Origin: JAJDAH01 sp964487605
GTDB taxonomy: Bacteria > Myxococcota_A > Polyangia > Polyangiales > Polyangiaceae
DNA length: 64,000 nt
Assembly: GCA_964487605.1 (NCBI GenBank)
Contig: CAZARU010000017.1
Coordinates: forward strand, 1-64,000
Direction of reading: 5' to 3'
In this document: piece after piece, positions 1 to 9,115 of the stretch
Layout of the letters: the number at the start of each line of letters is the position of its first letter
Numbering within the stretch: position 1 is the first letter of the stretch
Program-made: the position numbers and the translations under genes
The notes under the pieces: model-generated
Databases searched by the model: none
What the model was told of the DNA's origin: nothing
What the model saw: only the letters and a program-made list of their open reading frames with translations

Positions 1-639
1 ACGCGTCTGCTCGCCGTCGCCGTAGATCGTGATCGGTTCGCCGTGCAGGGCGGCCCAACCGAACCGTGGGATGGCCGCGGCGTACGCGCCGTCCGGCCGC
101 TGGTGCGGACCGAAGACGTTGAAGTACCGGAGGCAGACCGTCTCGAGCCCGTAGAGCGCCGCGAACACGGACATGTAGAGTTCGTCGGCGATCTTGGTCA
201 CGGCGTAGGGCGACAGCGGTGAAGTCGGCATGCGTTCGTGCTTGGGGAGCGTAGGGGTGTCGCCGTAGGCGGACGAAGACGCGGCGAAGACGACACGCCG
301 CACGCCGGCGTGCCGAGCCGTGTCCAGCACCGTGACGGTGCCTCCCGTGTTCACCGAGTCGCTCGTCACGGGCGCCTCGATGCTCCGCGGGACCGACCCG
401 AGCGCCGCCTGATGGAAGACGACCTCCACGCCGCGCATCGCGTCGGCCATCGCCTCGGCGCCCCGGATGTCCACCTCGCGTGTCTCGACGCGCTCCGAGC
501 CCCGCAGCTCGCCGAGGTTCTCCCAGTGGCCCGTCGAGAGGTCGTCCACGACGCGGACGCGTTCTCCGCTCTCCGCGAGGGAGCGAACCAGGTTGGATCC
601 GATGAAGCCGGCCCCGCCCGTGACGAGGTGGAGCGTCAC
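1..639 (-). CDS. NAD-dependent epimerase/dehydratase (UDP-glucose 4-epimerase-like), partial
   Basis: An extended short-chain dehydrogenase/reductase that should act on a nucleotide sugar in the cytosol. Translation from GTG at 639 gives a Rossmann start with the NAD motif TGGAGFIGSN near the N-terminus, a YAVTK (YxxxK) catalytic pair about two thirds along, then LRYFNVFGP and ITIYGDGEQTR near the edge, all typical of GalE/RfbB-like enzymes. 213 codons are visible; the C-terminal third lies outside the window. The GTG overlaps the TAG stop of the DUF507 gene by one base (TAGTG), so the two are probably co-translated. The exact substrate cannot be read from this fragment. Confidence 0.93.
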   Translation of the reverse strand, partial: MTLHLVTGGAGFIGSNLVRSLAESGERVRVVDDLSTGHWENLGELRGSERVETREVDIRGAEAMADAMRGVEVVFHQAALGSVPRSIEAPVTSDSVNTGGTVTVLDTARHAGVRRVVFAASSSAYGDTPTLPKHERMPTSPLSPYAVTKIADELYMSVFAALYGLETVCLRYFNVFGPHQRPDGAYAAAIPRFGWAALHGEPITIYGDGEQTR

Positions 640-1148
640 TAGATCCCCTTGCGGCGCTTGATGTCCTCCATCATGCGGCGGTACTCGATCTCCCAGAGTT
701 GCGAGCCCTCCTGCACGTGCTTGAGCCGCTCGCGGACCTCTCCGTCGAGCTTCTCTTCCTCCACGATCTGCTGGCGCAGGGGCTCGCGCATCTTCCGCCG
801 CAGCACGACGTCCTCCGCGTAGACTTCCTCCACGTTGTTCGAGTGCATCAGCATCTCGACGAGCTGGTCCAGAAGGTAGTCCACGGCGTCGTCGCCGAGC
901 TTGATCTTCATGTCGTCGGCGACGAGGTGCTTCATCCGCCCGAGCTCGGTGCTCGGCAGGTTCCGCATGCCCAGCAAATCGCGCGCGCGATCGGATACGG
1001 CCTGTTCGTCGCGGATGTACTGATTGAGCACCGATTCGATGTCGAGCTGCACTTCCTTCTTCGACTCGCACTCGACGTCGCCGTCCGACGTCAGGAGGTC
1101 GATGATGTGCGCTGCGATCTGTGGCACCCGGGCGCTGTGAATCCGCAT
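639..1148 (-). CDS. DUF507 family protein, two tandem units
   Basis: A 169-residue soluble, highly charged helical protein of unknown function. DUF507 proteins are usually about 90 residues. Here the fold appears twice: the N-terminal half (IHSARVPQIAAHIIDLL through YIRDEQAVSDRARDLL) and the C-terminal half (LVEMLMHSNNVEEVY through the family-type ending EGSQLWEIEYRRMMED) follow the same pattern. The ATG start at 1148 fits. It lies directly before the epimerase, overlapping it by one base. No catalytic motif is visible and no function is claimed. Confidence 0.85.
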   Translation of the reverse strand: MRIHSARVPQIAAHIIDLLTSDGDVECESKKEVQLDIESVLNQYIRDEQAVSDRARDLLGMRNLPSTELGRMKHLVADDMKIKLGDDAVDYLLDQLVEMLMHSNNVEEVYAEDVVLRRKMREPLRQQIVEEEKLDGEVRERLKHVQEGSQLWEIEYRRMMEDIKRRKGI

Positions 1149-1272
1149 GGGCCGCCACGCGTACCGTTTCGGCGGTCGAGCGGCAATCGCGTCGTTCGTC
1201 GTTCGGCGGGGCGCGCCTGCAGGCCCCCGGTTTTCGTGGACATCGCGGAGCAGCCGTGCGGAAGCGCCGCCG

Positions 1273-2343
1273 CTACTTCTTCAGGGTTTTCGGATCCGTG
1301 GGCTCGCGCGCGCCGAGGCGAAGCCGTCGAAAGACGGCGTCGCGCTGCCGCGACTTGTAGGCGTCGTGGCTCGCCGTGCCGCTCTCGTTCGCGGCCTCCG
1401 TCTCGATGTCGAGGATCTGGAACTCGCAGAGCATGTACATGGCTGGACCCAGCAGTTCGGAGCCCGGGGGGGCGAGGTCGAGGATGTGCCGCGGCAGCCT
1501 CACGGGGACCTCCGTGACGAACTGGACCGCGCGGTAGTCCGGCGCCGTGAAGCGGTTGTCCACGGGGGTCAGCCCGTCGTCCCCGCGTCCCTGGAAGTGC
1601 GCAACCATGGTTGCGAGATGGGGATCGGCCTCGCAGTAGCTCCGGAAATGGAACATCGTGTTGATCGACGCGTTCGGCACCGAGTAGTTGAAGGGGAACA
1701 TCCGCTGGGACAGGTACAGCAGCACCGGGAGCAGGTCGTCGCGATGGCGCGTGACGATCCGGAACCGAAGCTTGTCGTAGACTTGGGCGGCGGTCGATTC
1801 CGCCTTCGAGAGGAGCTTGGTGTAGACCGAGTCCGGGTTCTTGCGACCCCCGACGAACTCGGTGATCGGGAAACCCTCGCTGAGCATCGTCCCCACGATG
1901 CGGTACACCTTCTCTTCCACCAGGTGGAACAGATCGCGGTCGGACAAGGGGAGGCGGAAGAGCTGTTCCCGAGCGTTCAGGTGATTGATGATCTGCATCA
2001 CCTTCAGGATGGTGCAGGCACAGTTCTGGCGATGACCCTTGCTCGAAGCCAGGCGCAGCAGCTCGAGCAGTGACGCGCGCTCCACGGGCTTCGGGATGGC
2101 AAACGCGTAGTTCCTCCGCAGGTAGCTGACGGCGTCGCTCCGGACGTGTTCGACGTAGGCCGCGTCGTGGGGATCGTCCGGATCCAGCTCGTGGTTTCGG
2201 ATGAACGCGAGCGCCTGTTCGTCCGTGTCCAGGTTGAGGCGGTGCCAGTCGATGACGGAGCCGCCGCGGAGGATGAGGCGCAGGCTCTCTACGTCGTGGA
2301 GCGTGAACTCGGCGACGCGCTTGAACTTCGGGCCGGGGGGCAC
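1273..2343 (-). CDS. conserved unknown protein (TIGR04552-like)
   Basis: A 356-residue soluble protein with a GTG start and no signal peptide. The sequence recalls a myxobacterial conserved family I know as TIGR04552; this is from memory, not a search. The mid-region YDKLRFRIVTRHRDDLLPVL followed by FNYSVPNASIN is faintly like the core of RelA/SpoT-type nucleotidyltransferases, where an aspartate and an R-x-I/V strand precede a variable segment. That resemblance is weak and inferred. It is followed by 124 bp before the DUF507 gene on the same strand and may share its transcript. No clear ribosome-binding site supports the start. Confidence 0.7.
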   Translation of the reverse strand: MPPGPKFKRVAEFTLHDVESLRLILRGGSVIDWHRLNLDTDEQALAFIRNHELDPDDPHDAAYVEHVRSDAVSYLRRNYAFAIPKPVERASLLELLRLASSKGHRQNCACTILKVMQIINHLNAREQLFRLPLSDRDLFHLVEEKVYRIVGTMLSEGFPITEFVGGRKNPDSVYTKLLSKAESTAAQVYDKLRFRIVTRHRDDLLPVLLYLSQRMFPFNYSVPNASINTMFHFRSYCEADPHLATMVAHFQGRGDDGLTPVDNRFTAPDYRAVQFVTEVPVRLPRHILDLAPPGSELLGPAMYMLCEFQILDIETEAANESGTASHDAYKSRQRDAVFRRLRLGAREPTDPKTLKK

Positions 2344-2375
2344 CGAAGAGGGGGGACGAACGTCTCGGTCAGCCG

Positions 2376-2555
2376 TCAGCCGTGCCCCGGATTCGTGGTG
2401 GTCGCGTCGCCGGGCGTGGGCCGCTGCAGGGACAGCGTTCCGAAGAAGATGCCCAGGGTCACGCCGAGCACCGCCAGCTGGGCCCCGAACGTCCCGCTGG
2501 TGAGGTAGAGCGCGACCGGGAAGATCGCCACGAGCAGCCAGGCATTTCGCTTCAT
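2376..2555 (-). CDS. small two-helix membrane protein
   Basis: A 59-residue protein starting at ATG 2555, chosen because a good ribosome-binding site (GGAGAGG, about 5 nt upstream) precedes it; the longer frame upstream has no such support. It starts MKRNAWLLVAIFPVALYL and has two hydrophobic stretches (about residues 5-20 and 24-42), then a short polar Pro/Thr-rich tail ending NPGHG. It should sit in the inner membrane. No family is recognised. It ends 33 bp before the start of the conserved unknown gene and could be co-transcribed with it. Confidence 0.6.
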   Translation of the reverse strand: MKRNAWLLVAIFPVALYLTSGTFGAQLAVLGVTLGIFFGTLSLQRPTPGDATTTNPGHG

Positions 2556-2846
2556 CAACCTCTCCACTGTTGAGGCGGCCGAGCCGCGCGTCGCCGTTTC
2601 CCCGTCAGATCGCCGTTGTCGTGAGCTGCGCACCGTGAGGTAGGACAAGGTGCGACCATGTAGGGAACCGTGCCACAGGCCGCGGAAGCGGGGCAAGGGA
2701 TAGCCGTCCTGGCGTGGATCTTCAAGAGGGTTCGATAAGTCCCCGATGTCCGCACGGCTGCGGCGCCGCCACGAGGAAACTTCGGGGCCCGCTGGCGGGT
2801 CGCGCGCGCACGGTCGGTGCGGGCGGTCGTGTTAGCGTGCCCTCCC

Positions 2847-3362
2847 ATGGCGCGCCCGCGGCCCCTCGGAGCCTGGCCGAGGTCGGCCGCCCTGGCCGCC
2901 CTGCTCACGGCGTGCACGACCGAGGACCTCGGGCCCGACACCGTGGACCCGGGCCCCGACTTCAGCCTCGCCGAGATCGTCTTCGACGAAAACTTCTACT
3001 ACTGCCGCGTCGAGCCGATCCTCTTCCAGCACCGGTGCGGCCCCGGCGACCCCGCGCGAGGCGACGCTGCGAACGGGTGCCACTTCAACGTGACGAGCTT
3101 CCGCTTGACCGACTACGTCGCGACCACGCCGCCGCTCCTCGCCGATACCTGCTCGGGTGCCCTCGTTCCCGGGGTGACCGCCCCCTCGGGCGCTCGGGCG
3201 AACTACCAGCGCGCGCAGGCGAACATGGACGTCGATCCCGACCAGGCGCCGCTCTTTCTGCGCCCGACGGGGGTTGCCCGGCATCCTCGCAAGCTGTTCG
3301 ACCAGGGCAGCGCCGAGGCGCAGCTCATCCGGGACTGGGCGGAGCGGTTCTCGAGCCAATGA
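2847..3362 (+). CDS. lipoprotein with cytochrome c-like layout and a C-x13-CH motif
   Basis: A 171-residue secreted lipoprotein. ATG 2847 gives a short Arg-bearing n-region, a hydrophobic stretch and lipobox LTAC. The mature part resembles the PSCyt1-type cytochrome c layout: VEPILFQHRC, then C-H-F, then FRLTDY, and at the end APLFLRPTGVARHP and LIRDWAERF. The usual CxxCH heme site is stretched to C-x13-CH (RCGPGDPARGDAANGCHF). Long-spacer heme sites (CX11CH, CX15CH) exist in other multiheme enzymes, so covalent heme is possible but unproven; it may instead be a degenerate, heme-free relative. Its stop overlaps the next start (ATGA), and three more envelope genes follow. Confidence 0.75.
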   Translation: MARPRPLGAWPRSAALAALLTACTTEDLGPDTVDPGPDFSLAEIVFDENFYYCRVEPILFQHRCGPGDPARGDAANGCHFNVTSFRLTDYVATTPPLLADTCSGALVPGVTAPSGARANYQRAQANMDVDPDQAPLFLRPTGVARHPRKLFDQGSAEAQLIRDWAERFSSQ

Positions 3363-4123
3363 CGGCGCGCACGAGGACGTGGTCGGTGCTAGCGGGCCTC
3401 GCGGTCTTCGCGCCTGGCACCGCGGCGGCGGTTGACGAGGACGTGGAGGCGTTCGCGCGCATCGTCGTCGCGGAGACGGACCTTCGCACGGGGCCCGGCC
3501 TGTCGCATCGCGTGATCACGCGGGCTGCACGCGGCGAGACGTTCCTCATCGAGGGGCGCGAGGGCTCCGGCTACTGGCTGCGGATCCTCCTGGCCGACGG
3601 GCGGCGCGCGTACGTGCTCGGGGACACGGTCGAACCCATCGGCTTCGGCGACGACGCCGCCGATCGCCCGAGCGCGCCCGGGATCTTCTCGCCGCCCGCG
3701 CTTCAGGAGGCGACTGCCGGCTTCGCCATCCTCGGCGGCATGTATCGCAGGAACGGCTACGTCGAGCTCAAGCCCGCCTGGCTGATCGCGCCGGCAGTCG
3801 CCGCGGAACCGTACGTCGGGCTGGCCCTCCACAGCCAGGGGCGGGCTCTGCTGTACGGGCTCGGCGGCACCCTGAACGTGTTTCCCGACTGGCCGGTGGC
3901 GCCGTACGTCCACCTCGGCGGAGGGGGCCTGCGGACGGATTCGAAGGACGAGTTCGTCTTGGGTGCGGAGGACGTGTTCCACGCCAGAGCGGGAGGCGGC
4001 TTGCTGATCTCGTTTCGGTGGCGGATCCTCGTTCGCCTCGAGGCGATGAACGTCGTCCTCTTCACCGAAGACTCCAGCAGGTACACGCAGTCGTACACCG
4101 GGGGTCTCGGGACCTACTTCTGA
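3359..4123 (+). CDS. SH3-domain plus outer-membrane beta-barrel protein
   Basis: A 254-residue exported protein. It has a signal peptide ending near AAAVDED, a bacterial SH3-type module at about residues 33-90 (VVAETDLRTGPGLSHRVI, then GYWLRILLADGRRAYV), and a C-terminal part of alternating hydrophobic strands (VGLALHSQGRALLYG, APYVHLGGGGL, GGGLLISFRWRILVRLEAM) ending GGLGTYF with a terminal aromatic, as in barrels. It probably binds peptidoglycan or partner protein while anchored in the outer membrane. It is coupled to the upstream lipoprotein by an ATGA overlap and followed 10 bp later by the DUF4266 gene, so the four genes look like one operon. Confidence 0.8.
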   Translation: MTARTRTWSVLAGLAVFAPGTAAAVDEDVEAFARIVVAETDLRTGPGLSHRVITRAARGETFLIEGREGSGYWLRILLADGRRAYVLGDTVEPIGFGDDAADRPSAPGIFSPPALQEATAGFAILGGMYRRNGYVELKPAWLIAPAVAAEPYVGLALHSQGRALLYGLGGTLNVFPDWPVAPYVHLGGGGLRTDSKDEFVLGAEDVFHARAGGGLLISFRWRILVRLEAMNVVLFTEDSSRYTQSYTGGLGTYF

Positions 4124-4133
4124 GGAGCATGCG

Positions 4134-4388
4134 TTGAACTCGAAGCATCCACGGTTCGCCACCCGGTTTCTCCGCGCGGTGGTCGGCGCGACCGGTCTCG
4201 CCTTCGTCGTCGCGCAGACCGTGGGGTGCGCCACCGTGCGCCCCGAACAGCGCGCGATCCTCGCAGAACCCGTGATGCAGTTCGACGAGGATCCCCGGGA
4301 GGCTGCTGCGACGCAGCACGTGCTCGAAAATCGGGAGGGCTCCTACGGGGGCGGGTCCGTCCGTGGAGGCGGCTGCGGCTGCAACTGA
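4134..4388 (+). CDS. DUF4266 domain lipoprotein
   Basis: An 84-residue lipoprotein from a TTG start; the ATG five bases upstream is out of frame and stops at once. Lipobox TVGC at about residues 29-32. The mature part matches DUF4266 closely: CATVRPEQRAILAEPVMQF near the lipid Cys, HVLENREGSYGG in the middle and the family ending GGGCGCN. DUF4266 genes are known to sit beside DUF3570 genes, often with ApbE flavin transferase and thioredoxin-like genes, suggesting a redox or flavin role at the envelope. Here DUF3570 follows with an ATGA overlap, but no ApbE gene is present in the window. Confidence 0.9.
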   Translation: MNSKHPRFATRFLRAVVGATGLAFVVAQTVGCATVRPEQRAILAEPVMQFDEDPREAAATQHVLENREGSYGGGSVRGGGCGCN

Positions 4389-5644
4389 TGAGCTGGCATC
4401 CGTCCAGGTACCGCGTCCTCGTCGCCGTTGCTGCCGCCTGGATGGCCACGGTGGCGCTTTCGCGCAGGATCGATGCACAGGTCGTCGAGGTCGATCTCCG
4501 CTCGTCGGTCTTCCACGAACCTTCGCCGACGAGTGCGATGACCGTCGTCGCCCCGGGGGCCGAGCTCTCGGTGACGCCGTGGGAGTTCTTGGCGGTGAAC
4601 CTGGGATGGGAAGCCGACATCGTGTCCGGAGCCAGCGAGGCGCTGAAGGCGGGTCCCGTGCTCGGCCGGCCCGACGTGGTCTCGGCCGCGACGGTGACGG
4701 ACTTCCGGAACGTCGTGTCCGGTGGCGCGACCCTCCAGCGCAAGGAAACGCGCCTGGGCGTCGGCTACTCCCATGGCGTCGAGCGCGACTACCGATCGCA
4801 GGCGATCACCGTGAGCGCCGGGAGCGACTTCTTCCAGCGCAACACGCAGATCGAGATCTCGTACTCCCACGCGTTCGACGAGGTGTGCAATCAGAGCTAC
4901 GCGTCCTCCCTCAGCCCGACGCGCCGCCGCCCCCTGGACAGCTCCGAGGGATGCTTCACGGACTCCGCCGCTCGCCGAACCGACGAGGTCGCGCAGGACA
5001 ACTTTCAGGGTGCGTGGACCCAGGCGTGGACGCCAATCCTCGCGACCCAGGTCGTGGTGACGGGCTCGCTGCAGCAGGGGTTCCTCGGCAACCCGTACCG
5101 TGCCGTCGTCCTCGCGGCGTCGGGGGAGTCTGCGCAGGAGAACCACCCGGGTCATCGCGCGCGCGGCGCGGTGGCGCTCCGGGCAAAGCTGTACGTACGA
5201 CCGCTCGAGACCGCGTTCGGCTTCGGGGTGCGAGGCTACCGCGACACGTGGGACGTCCTCAGCCAGACGTACGAGCTCGATGCCGAGCGCAACCTGGCCG
5301 AGTGGCTGCGGCTGCGTCTGCGGGCGCGGTACTACTCGCAGTCCGGGGCCCTGTTCTGGAGCGACGACTACACCGGTGGGGAGCCCGTTCACGGACCGCG
5401 AGGGCAGTACTGGAGCGGCGACCGGGAGCTGTCCCCTTCGAGCTCGCTCCTCCTGGGCGCGCGGGCCACGGCCACGGCGCATGGGCAGAAGGGTGACCGC
5501 ATTCTGGGCATGTTCCTCGAGCTCCGGTCCGGGCTCGGCGTGGACGTGATCGACACGACGCTCGACGACTTCACGTGGGCGGGCGTCGAGCCGGACGACA
5601 CGCTCGCCGTCGTCGGTTCCCTGAGCGTCACCGCGCTCTTCTGA
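4388..5644 (+). CDS. DUF3570 outer-membrane beta-barrel protein
   Basis: A 418-residue protein with a signal peptide (cleavage near SRRIDAQVVE) and a barrel of repeated amphipathic strands, for example TRLGVGYSHGVERDYRSQAI, TQIEISYSHAF and LRLRARYYSQSGALFW, ending VGSLSVTALF with a C-terminal Phe as the barrel signal. DUF3570 proteins are the standard partner of DUF4266 lipoproteins. It starts inside the DUF4266 stop codon (ATGA), implying translational coupling. The role is unknown; with the cytochrome-like lipoprotein at the head of the operon, an electron- or cofactor-handling outer-membrane complex is a reasonable guess. Confidence 0.88.
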   Translation: MSWHPSRYRVLVAVAAAWMATVALSRRIDAQVVEVDLRSSVFHEPSPTSAMTVVAPGAELSVTPWEFLAVNLGWEADIVSGASEALKAGPVLGRPDVVSAATVTDFRNVVSGGATLQRKETRLGVGYSHGVERDYRSQAITVSAGSDFFQRNTQIEISYSHAFDEVCNQSYASSLSPTRRRPLDSSEGCFTDSAARRTDEVAQDNFQGAWTQAWTPILATQVVVTGSLQQGFLGNPYRAVVLAASGESAQENHPGHRARGAVALRAKLYVRPLETAFGFGVRGYRDTWDVLSQTYELDAERNLAEWLRLRLRARYYSQSGALFWSDDYTGGEPVHGPRGQYWSGDRELSPSSSLLLGARATATAHGQKGDRILGMFLELRSGLGVDVIDTTLDDFTWAGVEPDDTLAVVGSLSVTALF

Positions 5645-5651
5645 ACGGCTG

Positions 5652-5667
5652 GGGCCCCCCGGGGCCC
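5652..5667. terminator. GC hairpin between convergent genes
   Basis: A perfect 7-bp stem (GGGCCCC / GGGGCCC) with a CC loop lies in the 24 bp between the DUF3570 stop and the stop of the convergent FHA-sigma54 gene. There is no real T tract, so termination is inferred from placement and stem strength. Confidence 0.45.
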
Positions 5668-5668
5668 T

Positions 5669-7029
<1,361 letters not shown>

Positions 7030-7033
<4 letters not shown>

Positions 7034-7452
7034 GGCGGGTTCGCGGGGGCGGAGCCCACGGCGCTGCGATCGCCGTGGACCCGGATGGTCGCTTCTTCGC
7101 CTTCGAGCCTAACGCGGCGCGCGACGGTTGTCTTCGGCACGCTGGGACCGCGTCCGAGTTCGACCACGAAGTCGTACTCGCCGTTCGGCAGGTTCGCCAC
7201 GTGCCGCACGCGGCGCGGCGTGGGCCGGTCGAAGTGCAGCGAGACGCCTCCGCGTGGGTCCGCTTCTCCGTGCGCCGTCCAGGTGGCGTCGAGGCGCGTC
7301 ACCGCGGGGTCGTCCACCACGAACACCAGGCGCTGGTCGGAGGGCAGCGCGGGTACGAGCAGGCCGACGAGCGCCGCGACCACGCCCACGAGTGCGACGC
7401 GCAGGACGACGGCGCGCCCGCGCTGCGACGCGAGCCACTCGCGCGGCGTCAT
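7030..7452 (-). CDS. single-helix membrane protein of unknown function
   Basis: A 140-residue protein with ATG at 7452. A basic N-terminus is followed by one membrane segment (about residues 17-37, VLRVALVGVVAALVGLLVPA), then a soluble, probably periplasmic beta-rich domain (RLVFVVDDPAVTRLDATWTA, GEYDFVVELGRG). It overlaps the cytochrome gene upstream (ATGA) and the FHA-sigma54 gene downstream (GTGA), so all three are translationally linked. Because it sits between a cytochrome lipoprotein and a regulator it might carry a signal across the membrane; that is inference. No named family recognised. Confidence 0.8.
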
Positions 7453-7991
7453 GGGGCGTCTTGGGCCGGCGTGGCGCCCCCGTCGGTGCCGCCCCGGGCT
7501 CCGCCGGCGTCCGGTGCGGGAGCGCCCCCTCCGTGCGCGCGCGCTGCACCGCCGAGCAACCGGACGAGCTTGACGAGTCCCTCGACCGTGGCGGGAGGCA
7601 GGTCGAACGCTGGCATCGCGTTCTTCCCTCGCGTGATCGAAGTGGCGAGGCGTTCGTCGCTCACCGTAGCCTGCCAGCTCGGGTCGGTCAGGTCCTTCGC
7701 CTTGACCATGGGACCCTGGATGCCGTCGCCGCGACCGAGGTTGCCGTGGCACGACACGCACGCTCGGCGCCACGTGACCCAGGCGACCTCGCCGATGCCC
7801 CCCGGGTCGCGATTCGGTGCCGCCTGGCGCGCGCCTGCGTCACCCGTCGGGGCAACCTGTCCAGAGTTGGGGCCGCTGGTGTGGTCATGGTCCCCCGGCG
7901 TCCACTCGCGTAGATCCGTGGCGTCGCGGCGACACGCCGCGGGGAGCACGGCGATCGCGAGCGTCGAGAGCAGAAAGAGCATTCGCGGCAC
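7449..7991 (-). CDS. cytochrome c lipoprotein
   Basis: A 180-residue secreted monoheme cytochrome c. The signal peptide ends in a lipobox (PAAC) at about residue 20. The heme site CVSCH is at about residue 78, in WRRACVSCHGNLGRGDG, and a later Met in GKNAMPAFD is the likely distal ligand, followed by the usual helix VEGLVKLVRLL. The C-terminal 35 residues are a Gly/Ala/Pro-rich tail. The start is GTG 7991 or ATG 7982. It would carry electrons in the periplasm while tethered to a membrane. It heads the operon with the membrane protein and the FHA-sigma54 activator. Confidence 0.93.
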   Translation of the reverse strand: MPRMLFLLSTLAIAVLPAACRRDATDLREWTPGDHDHTSGPNSGQVAPTGDAGARQAAPNRDPGGIGEVAWVTWRRACVSCHGNLGRGDGIQGPMVKAKDLTDPSWQATVSDERLATSITRGKNAMPAFDLPPATVEGLVKLVRLLGGAARAHGGGAPAPDAGGARGGTDGGATPAQDAP

Positions 7992-8075
7992 GGCGGCCAG
8001 GGTTCATATCCCGAGCGGCAGTGGACGCCAAAGCCGCTGGGCGCGCGGAATTGCCGGTGAGGCACAAAAGAAAGA

Positions 8076-8101
8076 AGCGGGCCGGCATGCGCCGGCCCGC
8101 T
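8076..8101 (-). terminator. intrinsic terminator of the OmpA lipoprotein gene
   Basis: An 11-bp perfect stem (AGCGGGCCGGC / GCCGGCCCGCT) with a 4-nt loop begins about 20 bp past the stop of the gene at 8123. Read on the minus strand it is followed by a T-rich run (TTCTTTCTTTTG), the classic Rho-independent shape. Confidence 0.85.
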
Positions 8102-8122
8102 CGCTTCCGTAGCGCTGGTCCC

Positions 8123-8770
8123 TCAGAGGTCGAAGACCTTGCCGCCTCGCGTCGGGTCCATGCCCAGGTACGGCTTGCCGTCCAGCTCCGCGATGTGGAA
8201 CTCGGTGCGGCGATTCTGGGCCTTGCCGGCGTCCGTCGCGTTGTCGGCGATGGGCTTGTCCTGCCCGAAGCCCACCGAGACGACGCGCTCCTTCGGAATG
8301 CCCTGGTCCATGAGCCACTTCTTGATGGTCAGTGCGCGGCGCCCGGAGAGGTCCAGATTGGCCGGCGCCTTGCCCACGTTGTCGGTGTGGCCCTCGACGC
8401 GAAGCTTCGTGACGCGCGGGTTCTCGCCCAGGTAGGCCTTGAGCTGCTCGAGCACGACCTCGCTGCCGGCGCCCTGCTTCAGGGTGTCCTTGCCGGTGTC
8501 GAAGACGATGTTGCCCGGGATCGCGATCTTGCCCTTGGCGTCGGCCTTGATGCCCGTCGCCTTCACCTTCGGCTCTTCCTTCTTGGGCTCCTCCACAGGC
8601 TTTGCCGGCTCGGCCGTGGGCGGAGGGGGCGGAGGGGGCGGAGGGGGCGGAGGCTCGGGATCGCCACCTCCGGCCTTGGCCTCGCCGCTCGCGTGGACCG
8701 TGCAGCCAACGAGCGCGGGCGACGCGAGCGCCGCACCCAGGGTCAGAATCAAAGCATGCTTACGAATCAT
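8123..8770 (-). CDS. OmpA-family peptidoglycan-associated lipoprotein
   Basis: A 215-residue lipoprotein with lipobox LVGC at about residues 20-23, a polyproline stretch of twelve prolines at about 40-51, a Lys/Glu/Pro spacer, then an OmpA C-terminal domain (about 85-200). That domain shows VFDTGKDTL, LRVEGHTDN and the closing NRRTEFHI, the pattern that binds diaminopimelate in peptidoglycan. It should link the outer membrane to the cell wall like Pal, the polyproline acting as a stiff spacer. It is monocistronic, with its own terminator. Confidence 0.93.
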   Translation of the reverse strand: MIRKHALILTLGAALASPALVGCTVHASGEAKAGGGDPEPPPPPPPPPPPPTAEPAKPVEEPKKEEPKVKATGIKADAKGKIAIPGNIVFDTGKDTLKQGAGSEVVLEQLKAYLGENPRVTKLRVEGHTDNVGKAPANLDLSGRRALTIKKWLMDQGIPKERVVSVGFGQDKPIADNATDAGKAQNRRTEFHIAELDGKPYLGMDPTRGGKVFDL

Positions 8771-9115
8771 CTCCGCTCCTCCTCGAAACGCCGCGACGCG
8801 GTAGGTACATCAGAGTGCCTCCTGGCGCGCGATCGGAACAGCCCAGCCGTCGTTCTGGATGTGCTCGGTAGTCCAAATCGCTCGCTCCATGCAAGGCCCG
8901 CCGCCCGGTCGTGCGGATCGAAACAGGCCGATTGACGGAGCCGCGGCCCCGGATGTTCACTGCCCGGACGACGATTCGTTGCCCCGCGCCGACGGGGGCG
9001 TGGCTCCTCTCGGGTCCGGTGAACCGGGCGAATCACCCGTAATTCCGCGTGTGTCCGGGCCGCCGGCGCCCCCCGGGCGGCGTCCCGCGTTCTTCGAGAG
9101 GCCCCGCCTGCCGCG
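8771..9115. other. 345-bp stretch without a gene
   Basis: This stretch lies between two minus-strand genes. It must hold the promoter of the OmpA lipoprotein at its low end and the 3' region of the lipoprotein at 9116. The frames crossing it are Arg/Pro-rich and lack family features or ribosome-binding sites. No promoter boxes, repeats or RNA structure that I can defend are visible. Confidence 0.6.
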
